Of a stretch of DNA of 64,000 bases, positions 50,594 through 61,439 are shown piece by piece. The position numbers and the translations under genes are program-made. Position 1 is the first letter of the stretch; every line of letters begins with the position of its first letter. Source of the stretch: Holacanthus passer (taxonomy: Eukaryota > Chordata > Actinopteri > Pomacanthidae). The notes below the pieces were generated by a model. That model made no database searches and was not told the origin of the DNA. It worked only from the letters and a program-made list of their open reading frames with translations. The stretch spans positions 610,001 to 674,000 of the forward strand of contig JAFREQ010000047.1 of NCBI GenBank assembly GCA_025331565.1, read 5' to 3'.

Positions 50594-53500
50594 GCATGAA
50601 GATATTCAACTACACGCCAAGACTCCTGGACACTCCCCACCTCCTCTTTAACTCCCCCTTCACCCTAAAACCTCTCCCCCCTGCGTTCCACCTGCTCTCA
50701 CACCCCCAAACCCTCCTCTCTCAACCCTCACATTCCTCCAGTCTTTTTGTAAGTACATGTTTACACAGTGCAAATGAATGGTGTCAACTGCAGTGAAAAT
50801 TGAACAAACAGTGCATTTTACAGTGTGAGATTACTAAAACACGTTTGCATCTCACCGTAGTAGTTTGCTGGCTCAAGATATTGGATTATGTCATGTTCAT
50901 GTTTCGAGTAGCTCTGAGCCACTGTAAAGTGGAGTTTGTCATGTAGCAAGGATGCTGACGATGAGTTTTTCATGTAGCAGTTACTGTTTTTGAGTCTGGG
51001 AATGCTTCTCTTTTCCACTCCTGTTAGAGTTGAATTTACCACAGGTAGCTCATCTTTTTAGCTCTTAATTTCATAGTAGCTGCTCATTTCACATGTGCGC
51101 TAATAATTTATTTTTTTATTTAATTTGTAACTGACCAAATGCTTCAGACATTATTCTCACATCAGCCATTCTGAACTCACGTCCACATGTTGAGTGAATG
51201 TGGCCGAGTTGCCAGATTCGCTCACAATCTCAGGAAAACTGAATGCTTGAATTCAGCTTAAAGGTTAACTAGCTCCCCAGCTGGCTGTCAGACTTACATT
51301 TCTGAGTCCCTAAGTAACTGAGTTGGGCTTGTGTCAAAAAATATACATACATATATACATTTTTAGAAATGAAGAATACAAAACAAGTAGTTAAAGATTT
51401 TCTGCCCTGATATGGGCAAGAGCGAGCAAAAAAAAAAGAAATCTTCTGACTCAATAGCTTGATAAAACATCTATTCATACAATATAATAGTACACACAGT
51501 CTCCCTTCATACAGTGTAATGTACAAACTTGGTTCTTCACATTGATCAGTTTCAAGTTTCCCAGAGAAGTATCATTGACTCTGATCGCTGGCTGGCCAAG
51601 TTCCATATTGGCCTGAATTTAAGACTCAAGAAAGGCACATATTTGATATCTTTAAAACACATTTAATTAAAACATAAAACAATTTTACTATCTCAAAGAC
51701 AGTTGGCATTGACCTGTGGACTAGCCAACTTAATCCAATAATAGATCTGGGTATTTTCCTGTAAGATTACCTCTGCTCCTCTATACATTTAAGAGAGAGA
51801 GAGAGCATTCACACATTTTGGTCCCAGTCCTCTGCACACTCACGCTATCAGAACACCAGGGTTATGGTGATAATTTTAAGTTGTAAATGCTTACTTACAT
51901 TTATGCAGCTACTTTTCAAGTATAATTTTCACATGGTATTTTACCTCAAATCTTTGTTCTTTCAGACTCCTCAGATCCATTTATTTTGGTTGCATGTGCT
52001 CTGATGTGCAGAGGCTGCTGTGGGAGTAATGTCTATGTCGGACCTCATTAGCGCATATAAACACAGCACCATTTTTTAATGGGCAACAGAAGCCTCAATC
52101 CAAATCTCTGTCAAGACAGACATCATGATGCTGTCTGTACATCAGATGGGGACATTACCTGAAGACCAGCCTATAGGAGAGGGCCAGTTCCATGTCCCAT
52201 ATTATGAATGTCAGTCTTCACAAATATTTGGGTATGCAGATGCCAGTTTTTGATTTCTATTTCTTCATGTAGCTTTTATTTTTAATGAAACATTTCGGGG
52301 TTAAGAGTTGAATCTCTGAAGCATTGACATGAGGGTCAAGTAAAAGGTGAGATGATTTTGCTGTCAAGGGATAATTTCTGACTTAGACAAGAGTCTGCTG
52401 CTACCTTGAGACAGAAGAGACGAGGGATGAAGGCGGCACCTCACTGTTCTCCATGCAGCTAAAGTTTGTTTTATTTCCGCCCTCTGTTTGTGTATTCCTT
52501 GTCTGAGTTGGCGATGGGTAGCTTATATTAGCTGTGTAAGTCTAGTAGAGATTGTACATATGAAAATGTTGTTCTGTTATGATTATATTTGTATTTATTG
52601 ACATCTTTTAGTGCTATGGTGCAATTTTTTCCTCAGTGGAAGCGGCAGTGGCTCTCCGTGCACTGCAGCTTCTCGTAACAGTTTGTTTGAATCAGAAAAC
52701 CTACCATCAGAAACTTCAGACAGATACACCCATCTAACATTGAATATGAAGCCTTAAACATCACTACATGGTAGAGGAAGTCTTAAGGGTTTTCAAAAGA
52801 TGACTTTCTTCTTTAATGTGATGTAAACTCCCAGGAAGCAGGGAAATGCCCACGAGCAGTCTTTCAGCGTGGACCTCTTGGCATCAGAATACACAAACTA
52901 GTTTTGCATTGACATATTATTGATACAAAGACAGTTTCACCATCGCATTAGATTTCTACACACCAGACTTTTTCAGTTGTCAGCATATCACTGGAAAAAT
53001 AACTTTGAAATAGGACTTCACATAGCATACTGTAGCTGATAGATCAACCACCTCAGCATCAATATCTCAACACACACAATGATCATATATATTGGCACCA
53101 TTAACTCCAACTATATGAGACAAGGCTCTCAATTCTCTACACCTACAACTCAACTGGAGGACATTACAGAAAAATGTGGACCATCAGAAACAAATGCTGG
53201 ATGGGTCTGCTCAGCTAAGACGAGGCCAACATCTGGAAGCTCTGATAAGCGTATTATAGTCATGTGACCAACGACAAAATGGTTTGGCAGAAGTGGCTCG
53301 TCTCGCAACAGAAGATTGGTGTCAACTCATGTCCATAGCTTTCATGTTGGCCTCGGCAAGTAGACTGAAACCTCTACAGTAAATTATACATAAATGTGAT
53401 CATGTATTTCCAAATTGACTAAATTGGCAAAATTTTTCTTCAGCAAAATTCATGCTGGGAGACACAAAAACTAGAAATAGATCAACAAACTGAATCAATC

Positions 53501-54253
53501 GAGGTTAGATCTTGTCTAATTTTTGCCACATTTTCTGTGTTTGGCCCTTTCCTGCGTTCTTGGTGGATTTGTTGTTCTGATCTTTGGAACAAATCTCACC
53601 TTGTTTGAAAATGAAATCTCATCCGTTCAAATCCTGGGATTAGCCAAGGTCAAATTCATGTCAAATTCAATCCCCCAGACGCCTCACCTGACCTCAGCAC
53701 CACTAACGCCGCTATAAGCCCACCACTGTAAAACAATCAGACTGTCACTCAGAAAGCACAATGTAAAAATGAGTGAATATTGTGACTTAAAGATACAGTA
53801 TATTAGAGGCTGTTAAGTATGATGAGAGTATTTAGAGATATATAGTGTTACTGTTTATCTGGTGAAAGGTTTGTTGATGTCTGATGAATCTCTCCCTCTT
53901 TAGAGCTCTATACTTTCCAAGGTGCCATCTTGCCATCCACCTCACTCTTGACTCTATTTTCTCTATTTTCATCTATGAATGACAGTCGGTCTGTCATCTG
54001 TCAGTACTGTGGTAGCAGTGAGTGGGGATCCAGCTACAATGATACTAAAATTGATCCAGCACCTGGGCCTTCCTTCAGAGCACTGGACTGCATTGAGCAG
54101 GGCGGAGCTGTGTGGAATGTGGAAGTATTGAATATTATTAAATACAGTATATTGTAACAGAAATATGTATTACAGTAGGCTTATAGAACAGGCATGCAAA
54201 GGCGTTGCTCCTTTATCTGTGAAATGTCTCTACTAACCTCTGAGTGGCTGTGT

Positions 54254-55092
54254 TAAAGGCGTCCTGTGGAGCTTTTGACCACTTGTGGCGCTGTGGAGCG
54301 ACAGATGAAAGCTGGCAAACAAAGCAGCATTGAAAATATCAAAAATGGCTTTGCAGATGTTTTATGAGGACGAAAATGTATTAAACACCTTTGACTTCAA
54401 GGATACACACAACAAGACTGTTCTGTCTCTCAGCATCCGACTTGCTGCTCATGTCGTAACGATCTTCTTAACTTCCATCAGAAGTTAAAAAAGACTAATT
54501 TTCATTTTTTACTCACTGTTTCATTTGGCTGTATGTTCAGTTACCAAAAATTGAAATGACATGCAGACAGGCATTTTGGACTGTTTATTTGCACAAATAT
54601 TTTAAAAATATTAATGTCAAAATAACATGACCTCAGTAACCTCATATGAGATGTACTTCTGGAAAAAAATATCTAATACTGTCTCCTGGTCCCAGGAGCA
54701 GAAATCAATAGTCAGCATATTTTAGCTTACATTACATCCTGTTATAGGCTGTTGTCCATGCCTTTATCTTGTCTTGTTTATTGCAGTTCATTGTGTATTT
54801 GCCCATGGTCTGCAGTTGGTGCAGAAAGCAGCAGCAGGGTTTTCAGAAACTATATCTCTCCATCACTTGGCTGGATTTCCCTAGGCCCCCTATAGAGTTC
54901 AGATTCTTTTACTTACTTTTAAAGTTGTCCGTGGCTGGAGTTGTGTTTGGGATCTTTAAACACCTTTTTCTGCGCCACTCAGGTTTGACACTTTTTTTCT
55001 TTTTTGACTTGTATGGTAATTATAATGAGGTCTAAATTACTGGTTGTCACACAGCAATGGGGTTTGTTCCCAAGAAAGCTCCACAGGGTACC
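54254..55092. mobile_element. Inverted-repeat-bounded unit enclosing a LINE fragment
   Basis: The left end (54256-54276) reads aaaggcgtcctgtggagctt. The right end (about 55076-55095) reads aagctccacagggtacctt, whose reverse complement is aaggtaccctgtggagctt. The arms match except at a few bases. The same TIR type (ccctgtggag) occurs at 6673. The enclosed 54785-54970 is LINE-like. No transposase is visible. Confidence 0.5.
54785..54970 (+). pseudogene. LINE fragment, C-terminal part of the RT protein
   Basis: A + frame reads LQLVQKAAAGFSETISLHHL, then AGFP, a stop, and APYRVQILLLTFK. This resembles the L-Q-x-V-Q-N-A-A-A-R...L-H-W-L-P-V-x-x-R-I-x-F-K-I-L-L-L-T-F-K segment of CR1/L2/Rex-type LINE proteins. 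It contains a stop and substitutions and is inactive. Confidence 0.7.
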
Positions 55093-56112
55093 TTCAACCT
55101 TTCACTTCTTAAAAAAAACCCAACATGCGCTCCTGTGCCACTTCAAATTGTGTCAAATCTTGTTTGCGTTCAAGAAGGAGCTGCTGTATTCTGAGTAGAA
55201 ACATAAAGCCATATTGCATGGATTGATGTTTATATGTCAATGACTTACTATACTGATAGCCATAGTTTTTCAGTATTCGAGTGCCCGGCTGAATGCAGCC
55301 CACATGCTCTAATGGAGGCTTTCTTTCCTGTACATTGTGCCCAGCTTGGTTAGGTTGTGTATATGAGGTAGATAGTGAGTGAACTGTCAGAAATGCCAAT
55401 ACTGTTTCCTATTGATACATTCCTGAATGTCCCTCAGACTGTGCAACCTGTTCTTTTCTATCCTCCTACTCCTCAGTGCAACCTGTGCTTCGTCATACAA
55501 TGGAAGAGTCATGCCATTGAAAAGTAATGAAACAGGCCTTGATTGAATGTTTCCTGGCAACATGTAAGGATTAAACACAGGGAGGACTTCAGGCCTCATG
55601 TGAGCAGCATCAGTTCCTGTAGCTGGAGGGAAGCTGGTGGACAGGAAGTGTTTCAGCTCAACAAGTGTTGTTACTTTGATACCAAACCAATCAGGAATTT
55701 GCCGAACTGATCAAGGTCATAACTCTTCCCTTCTATGGCTGTGTTCTTTTCTATCCTTCAACTGAGTGCATGTCAACTGAATGTCCAGTAACTTCTTTGC
55801 TGTAGTATTAGGCCATGCTACTCTTCAATGGGTTTTGTGCATTTCTTACCTTCTTTCTTTTCTAGTATTCCTATGAAGGAGACAGAGACTAAAATCTATT
55901 ATATAAAATATATATGAATAGAAAAATGGCATACAAGAATGAAAATTCACTTTTATGGCAATGTTTAATGAAATATTAATTCTTAATGTATGTTTCAGTA
56001 AAACAGCTTTCTCTTCTTAAATGTAGAGACTTATTGCAGGGATGCAAGTATTATATTTGGTCTTTAAAGAATATCTTGTTGAAATTCTAGACGATGTAGA
56101 GTGATGCAATTC

Positions 56113-56118
56113 AATAAA
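56113..56118 (+). promoter_or_regulatory. Candidate poly(A) signal AATAAA for necab2
   Basis: Canonical AATAAA followed within about 40 bp by a TG/T-rich stretch (tgctttgtggctttt), the usual layout of a cleavage site. It lies 5.5 kb after the necab2 stop, so it may serve a long necab2 3' UTR, an unrecognised transcript, or nothing. Confidence 0.35.
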
Positions 56119-56135
56119 ACTATAAAACTGAAGAC

Positions 56136-57217
56136 TGCTTTGTGGCTTTTGAATCCTGTTGATGATTCACATTGGTGCTCGTTTCATACTGAAAGATCTT
56201 TCTTTCATCCTGTGGTGGAGTTTCTGTCCTGATGGAAGTCAAATCATCCTGCATGACAATCCTCAATTCACAAATGTTTACTTTACGGTTTGACGAGCAT
56301 TAAAATGAGATAAACCATAACCAACCCATTTCACCTGGTCTCAATCCAAGGATGGATGTGCCAGAGTCTCATTAAAGGGGCACTCCACTGATTTTACACA
56401 TCAATTGTACTGGAAAAGTGGCAAAATGAAGTATCTAGTCTATTTTTGAGCGTGCTGTTGATGTACACTCCTCTCCCACAATGCAATGGACAAAGAAAGT
56501 GGAGGAGATGCTCACAGGTTAAAAAAAAAAATCATTGGAGGAGGAATTATTCATATGTAAGCATTATCAGCAAAATGTACTTTAAGTATCAAAAGCAAAA
56601 GTACTTGTTGGAATAGTCCCTTTGCATGTTATTACATTAAAATTTTAATGTTACAGCTGATTTCACCACTGACAAACAAATCAATTGTTAATGGTGGTGA
56701 GACACCTCCAGGAAAATGTTGGAAAACCAATTTTAAAAAAATTTGGGGAAAAAAACAAAAAACATTTTGCTGCCTATTTTTGACCTGCAGTGACATTAGA
56801 AAGTCTCAGCCACATCTCATGCCACACATTTAATTTCCTGTAAGTGTGAAATTGTGAAGTAAGCAGATGTTTTGTATATTAACTGCTAAAACAGCAATGA
56901 TTAGTATGTAGTACATAGTGTGTAGAATTAGTGTGTATTATGGATTTGGGGCACACCATAAGTCTTACTCAGCCTGTGAAAGCAGGCTCTGGAGTAAGCT
57001 TTCTGAACCCTGATGATGTTATCAGGGTAAGGATCTAGTAATTTTGGAGCTTGACCCACACTAGGCAATAAAACCTGTGGAACCAAGTGTTGCAGAGGAA
57101 AATGTAGCCGTACTGGTAGCTACTGTTCACTGAACAAGAAACCTCTTTTGGGGTTTTATTTTCCATGTTTACACTAAAACAGCTCCACATTCAAGAACGG
57201 TTTCATATAAAAATTGT
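56136..57217. other. Intergenic DNA between necab2 and slc38a8
   Basis: No gene was seen. Includes a fragment of the AAGTAC dispersed family (56550-56640) and AT-rich sequence. Confidence 0.7.
56550..56640 (-). repeat. Fragment of the AAGTAC.. dispersed family
   Basis: Contains tatcagcaaaatgtacttta and caaaagcaaaagtacttgtt, matching catcagcaaaatgtacat-type sequence at about 37605-37640. Confidence 0.55.
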
Positions 57218-57223
57218 TTTATT
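57218..57223 (-). promoter_or_regulatory. slc38a8: Candidate poly(A) signal for slc38a8
   Basis: AATAAA on the minus strand (tttatt on the plus strand), about 610 bp after the slc38a8 stop. It would give a 3' UTR of ordinary length. There is no transcript evidence, and other A/T-rich variants lie nearby. Confidence 0.4.
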
Positions 57224-57828
57224 TAATTAATTTTTCATTAACTCAGTATTTACTATTAACATAACTACTTCACACATCATTACATACTTATCAAATATCA
57301 GAATGCAGCTCTTTTTTAAACACAAAACATATAACAAGACTTATTTACACACACATTTAAATGTATTGTTCATGTACAGAAATATCTCTTCTCCCCACCT
57401 TTGTGGCTCCCTCAGGAACCTCTGTCAACTCAGTCTTATATGGCTCTACAGCAGATACCAATTCCTGTCAATATTCCCAATCTGACCTCCTTCATCACAT
57501 ATTCTAATGGAGACTGTGCAAATGATTAAAGCTTTCCGGGTTTACAGCACCATGTTGGGCACACATGATAATACTTTAACAGTTTTAATTTCATATTGGC
57601 ACATCGTTCTGGTTTTTATGTGACAATACTGATAAAAAAAATATTGTGGCCACCATTAAAGTAAAAATGCAGTGTTCAAGAAAATGACTGCGGAAATAAA
57701 AACTGTGACAAACATGTATATAACACCCTGCCCACTATCAGTTTAAGGCCCTTCATCTTACCCACAGGTGAAAGTTAAAATCTAGTCACCACTGAAAAAG
57801 CCCTGGATCGATGGGGAAGGAGGAACGG

Positions 57829-57931
57829 TCAGATTTTTCCAAGGATCTGCATGACAGCGATCGTGGTGCTCTGGCCGAAGATGAAAGCTCCGCAGAGCAG
57901 GGTCACCACTCCCCAAACTGTGAGGACGACT
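57829..57931 (-). CDS. slc38a8: slc38a8 terminal coding exon with stop codon
   Basis: Last coding exon, 103 nt. The first A completes arginine, then VVLTVWGVVTLLCGAF and IFGQSTTIAVMQILGKI, followed by TGA at 57831-57829. The V-W-G-V-V...F-I-F-G-Q-S-T segment is the last membrane helix and C-terminus of SNAT8. Minus-strand acceptor is ctctccag. The 3' UTR should run toward lower coordinates. Confidence 0.94.
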
Positions 57932-59465
57932 CTGGAGAGGACAAGGCACAATGTCACAGCTGAAGCAAATGCTGCAAGCGTCTCGTAGATCAGTCCATAG
58001 AAAAAAAAAATGTATCATCACTTTGGTCGATCACAGGGCTTTTCAAAGTTACTCTAGGTATCCCTGTGCCCCCCAGCACCCCCCGTCAATTATGGAGTCA
58101 GTTGGCTGTGAGCTACAATTTGAGCCCCGTTTTATTTTCAAGTGGGATTTCTAGAGTATAAATTGACCCAGATACTGAGTGGAAGCCACTACAGCTTGTC
58201 TGGTAAAAACCTTTAGGGGTAGTTTAATGAACCAATGCAAAGTTACAGTCCTCTTTCTATTACAAGTATTAGTTAGAAATAAATACAAGATTTTGATTGG
58301 TGTCCTAAAAAGAATGCAAATTATTTATCAAGGTGTAGCAACATAAATTAACTGCTAGAGCCAGATCAATGTTGCATTTGCATGACTTTATATAAATATA
58401 ACCAATTAACTCAAAGACAAGCAAATGTTATAATATTAATACTTAGGTCATCACAAGCATGTCAAGGTCATGCTATAACAGTGATAGAGCTAACAGCAAA
58501 AAAAGAAGTAAGGTTAATAGAATACACTAAACACTCATCCAAATACTCATTGGAAATTTCCCCGCTGTGGGACAAATAAAGGAAAATCAGAGGTGACTAA
58601 GCGAGGAACAACAACTGAAACATACAGGAACACAGCAGCACATCATGAACAAAAAAAAAAAAGGCCAATTTAGGTGACCATAAATCTGCCTAAGTGTAAG
58701 TGTCCAGTAGGGGGCCCTGCACTTCACTATAGCTGAAATATAATTACAGTCTGACCATTAAAATTATCTGGCCTTTTGATTAAATGCATTTACATTTTGG
58801 CAAATAAAATAATAATTTTAAATGCTTCCACAAAGTGTTGATAGCCATTCTGAATGGCCACACACTCTGCCAATTACAGCAGAGAGAGGGTAGCGTTGGT
58901 GGAAATGTCATGGAGTCATTTAAATCAAAAAGGGGTTCATCTCTGTGGGAGCGTAAATGTGCTCAGTAAACTCCATGGTAATCTGACCTGAGGGTGCGCT
59001 ACAGGAAGCCCATTAACTGTCCGAGCACTTCAGACCTCAGGTAAGCATGAATGTGACGAAATGTCATAGTGATCTTATTGTGCACAAGAAGAAAGTTTCA
59101 CCCTCGTTCTCAGCTCATTTTAGAGCAGTTACCGTCAAATATGTTTATGTAAGATTCAAACAAACTGTTTATGCATGAATGTGTGAATGTGTCTAAGCAT
59201 TTGCATGGACCAACTGACAGGAAGACCTCACCATCCTCAGACTCACCACTAAAACTGTTTGAGAGTTTAGAATCCATTTAAAAGTTGTTGTCAGAACAAG
59301 TGTTCATGGTTCCTCTCTGAGAGAACAAACTGATTAACACCCACTCAGGCAGTTCAATTTATTTTACGACATTCATTCTTTGTCACTTGAGTATCATTTT
59401 GGATTATCACCCAGACATACAGTGTATTTGCAATACATTAACATTTAAATTAAGTTCTTCCTCAC
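57932..59465. other. slc38a8 last intron
   Basis: Intron of about 1.5 kb. Carries a retroposon tail at 58540-58600; otherwise AT-rich with no recognised element. Confidence 0.85.
58540..58600 (+). repeat. Retroposon 3' tail (gctgtgggacaaataaagga)
   Basis: Reads ggaaatttccccgctgtggg followed by acaaataaaggaaaa. This is the same tail type (gggac-a-aTAAAG) as the reverse-oriented copy at 44618-44660. Confidence 0.55.
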
Positions 59466-59517
59466 CTGGTCTTCCAGGACACTGGCTCCGACTGCATGGC
59501 AAACATCAAACAGAGTC
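59466..59517 (-). CDS. slc38a8: slc38a8 small coding exon (LCLMFAMQSEPVSWKT)
   Basis: Exon of 52 nt (2 + 16 codons + 2): GA completes the glycine of ...FPG, then LCLMFAMQSEPVSWKT, and AG is completed to arginine by the last exon. It matches SNAT8 G-L-C-L-I-C-A-M-x-x-E-P-I-G. Minus-strand acceptor is ttgaacag and donor gtgagg. The intron separating it from the exon at 59592 is only 74 bp, close to the practical minimum for vertebrates. Confidence 0.93.
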
Positions 59518-59591
59518 CTGTTCAAACACATCACAGGGTTTAAGAGTTGCAACACAATTGACAGAATGTGAATCTACAACCCGAGTGTTAC

Positions 59592-59794
59592 CTGGAAAAA
59601 TGAAGATGAAGAAGGCGCTGATCCCTCCGATGACACTTATGACTTTGCTGATGTCTGGTACAAATGTGGCGATGAGCAGCGTCACCGTTATCCACAGGAA
59701 CGTCAGCACGTAGCGACTGCGGCTTTCAAACGCCACCGTCACCGCACCGTCACGCCTCCGCCACCAGCTCAGCAGGGGGTCCTGGATCACTGAT
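59592..59794 (-). CDS. slc38a8: slc38a8 coding exon (SVIQD...FIFIFP)
   Basis: Exon of 203 nt (1 + 67 codons + 1). It starts SVIQDPLLSWWRRRDG, a hydrophilic loop, then YVLTFLWITVTLLIATF and VPDISKVISVIGGISAFFIF, two membrane helices joined by P-D-I-S-K. This agrees with SNAT8 L-W-V-T-V-T-L...P-D-L-S-x-I-V-S-I-I-G-G-I-S-x-F-F-I-F-I-F-P-G. The loop after SVIQD is the part that differs most from the mammalian sequence I recall. Minus-strand acceptor is catcag and donor gtaaca. Confidence 0.95.
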
Positions 59795-59879
59795 CTGATG
59801 AGTATGGGTATGTTATTGATCAATTAGTGTGGATAAAAAAAAAAACAACACTATTCTCTGTCAACACTAACTCAGGCAG

Positions 59880-60230
59880 AGAATTTAAACAGGTCATAGT
59901 ATCACTGGGCTTTGGCATTATGGGGGTCGACATCTTGTTATTTTTGGAGGCAGAAGAGACCATATTTGGACTAGAGGGTGGAGATCATGGATGTAGCTTT
60001 GGACAAGCAGCGGGTGGATCTGAAAAAAGGATACGCTGTGGCAGCAACTTGTCAATCACAAGGTAGCCCCACCCTAAAACATATCTATTTTACTCTAAAT
60101 GGGATCATAATTTACAACATGAACATCAGGCCGTATTGAAGAACACTTGAGACAATCACTTGTTTCTTTTTGCCACCAGTAGAGTGCCCCCTGTTGGCCA
60201 TTAAAAGAATGAAGGTTTAGGGCACTTGCG
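59880..60230 (+). repeat. Dispersed repeat in slc38a8 intron
   Basis: Contains tatcactgggctttggcatt, accatatttggactagaggg, cttgtcaatcacaaggtagc and agtagagtgccccctgttgg, blocks I associate with a frequent fish repeat. No protein is encoded. Confidence 0.5.
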
Positions 60231-60419
60231 AGTTGTCTACACTTCTCTTACACAGTCTATGGCCCATATCAGGCAAAATTTACTGTGAATACAACTTGTG
60301 TTGGGAACTTTAGTTAAACTTAATCTTAACATTTCAGATGACTTCAGATGATGTAAAACTGAAGTAGTGAGATAAGTTGGGTCTTTTTCTAAGATTTAAC
60401 TGAAGGCTGTGTCCCTGAC

Positions 60420-60567
60420 CTGCCCAGCAGCAGGATGATGGGATAGATGGTGATGATGGAGACTCCAAACAGCAGCCTGGCGATCAGCATCAGAATGTCA
60501 TCACCGGTGTACGACATCAGAATGTCGGCCTTCACATCCTTTCCAAATGTCAGGTACCCATAAACCC
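60420..60567 (-). CDS. slc38a8: slc38a8 coding exon (GVYGYLTFG...ILLLGR)
   Basis: Exon of 148 nt (2 + 48 codons + 2). It reads VYGYLTFGKDVKADILMSYT, then GDDILMLIARLLFGV and SIITIYPIILLLG, with a split arginine at the 3' end. It holds the extracellular-loop motif G-x-L-T-F-G-x-x-V-x-A-D-x-L-M-S-Y, very close to mammalian SNAT8, then a long membrane helix. Minus-strand acceptor is tttgcag and donor gtcagg. Confidence 0.95.
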
Positions 60568-60944
60568 CTGCAAAGGAGAAAATGAGGATAGCGTTTAGGT
60601 TATCCATCTGTAACAAATACTATGTATCTGATGCCAAATGGAAAAACTGACATTTTGACTCACAAACGATGGTCAAGTGAGCATATCATCACATCATCAT
60701 ATCATATCATAGAGTTATTTTATTAGAAATACTATTAGCTTATGGTGGAAAAATGGTGTCCATCAACATCTCATTAAAAAATTAAGTTTTTTTAGTTGGC
60801 ATACTGACTGTTATGAGAGGACTTTATTACAGTGTGAACACAATGTACATTCAAAACCTATGTATTTAGTATGAACTACATCAGTATGTAGTCTACACTA
60901 CAGTATTATGCAGTATGGATTTGGGGTATCGGCCCTGTGAGACA

Positions 60945-61060
60945 CTTGACTAACTTGATATTTGTATTTGAATATCTTGAGAATGTCAGTGCAATCCATC
61001 CAAAAGATGTTGAGATATTTCAGCTCGGACTGAAGCAGTGGAGTGACAGACAATGCCATT
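60945..61060 (+). repeat. Fragment of the 'caatccatccaatag' family
   Basis: Contains gtgcaatccatccaaaagat, gttgagatatttcagctc and ggactgaagcagtggagtga, matching the tail of the family's long copy. Confidence 0.6.
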
Positions 61061-61324
61061 CACAGAGCAGCTAAAACTGTTGTTCATGAGGACAAGGCGG
61101 CTCTCAAGTGTCATTTAGAGCCAAGAAGTTGCAACCTCTAAAGTATAATGTTCACTTCACCTTGACTGTTAAAAGGTGCCTGTTCAGAACAGGCTGATTG
61201 TTTGGCTTCCAGTAAATTCATGAATTCCTGATGAAGCTAGCCAGTTGAAATGCATGGAGAGAAACTGGGTGTATCATGTATTATCATCCTGGACATGCGG
61301 ATAGAAGAGAGAGGAAGCAGAAAC

Positions 61325-61439
61325 CTGTGAGGGAGTAGATGACGAGACAGAAGATCATGGAGACCACAGAGATGAAGACCCAGTGAGAGAGCCGCTGGTT
61401 CTCCATGCTGCTGTAGATGGCGATGGATGCCTCATGGCA
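61325..61439 (-). CDS. slc38a8: slc38a8 coding exon (CHEASIAIY...YSLTG)
   Basis: Exon of 115 nt, 38 codons plus a spare G. It reads CHEASIAIYSSMENQRLSHW followed by VFISVVSMIFCLVIYSLT. The first part is the conserved cytoplasmic F-Q-C-H-E-A motif of SNAT transporters and the second is a clear membrane helix. Minus-strand acceptor is gttccag and donor gtttct, a weaker donor than gtaagt. Phase agrees on both sides (preceding exon ends in phase 0; the spare G joins GG of the next exon to give glycine). Confidence 0.94.

Larger units (their letters stand above)
50594..56135 (+). other. necab2 3' UTR and/or intergenic DNA
   Basis: No coding exon was recognised between the necab2 stop and 57218. 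I saw no canonical AATAAA on the + strand until 56113, although ATTAAA variants occur near 51665 and 54137, so the true end of the 3' UTR is open. The stretch contains an inverted-repeat-bounded unit with a LINE fragment inside (54254-55092); the rest looks like unremarkable AT-rich DNA. Confidence 0.5.

Noticed and set aside
50275..50796. Open frame of 173 codons over the last necab2 exon
   Set aside because: It runs through the pyrimidine tract in a different frame from the necab2 tail; composition (S/L/P/F) reflects CT richness.
59387..59713. Plus-strand open frame of 108 codons over slc38a8 exons
   Set aside because: Antisense shadow of two real slc38a8 exons with a 74-bp intron.
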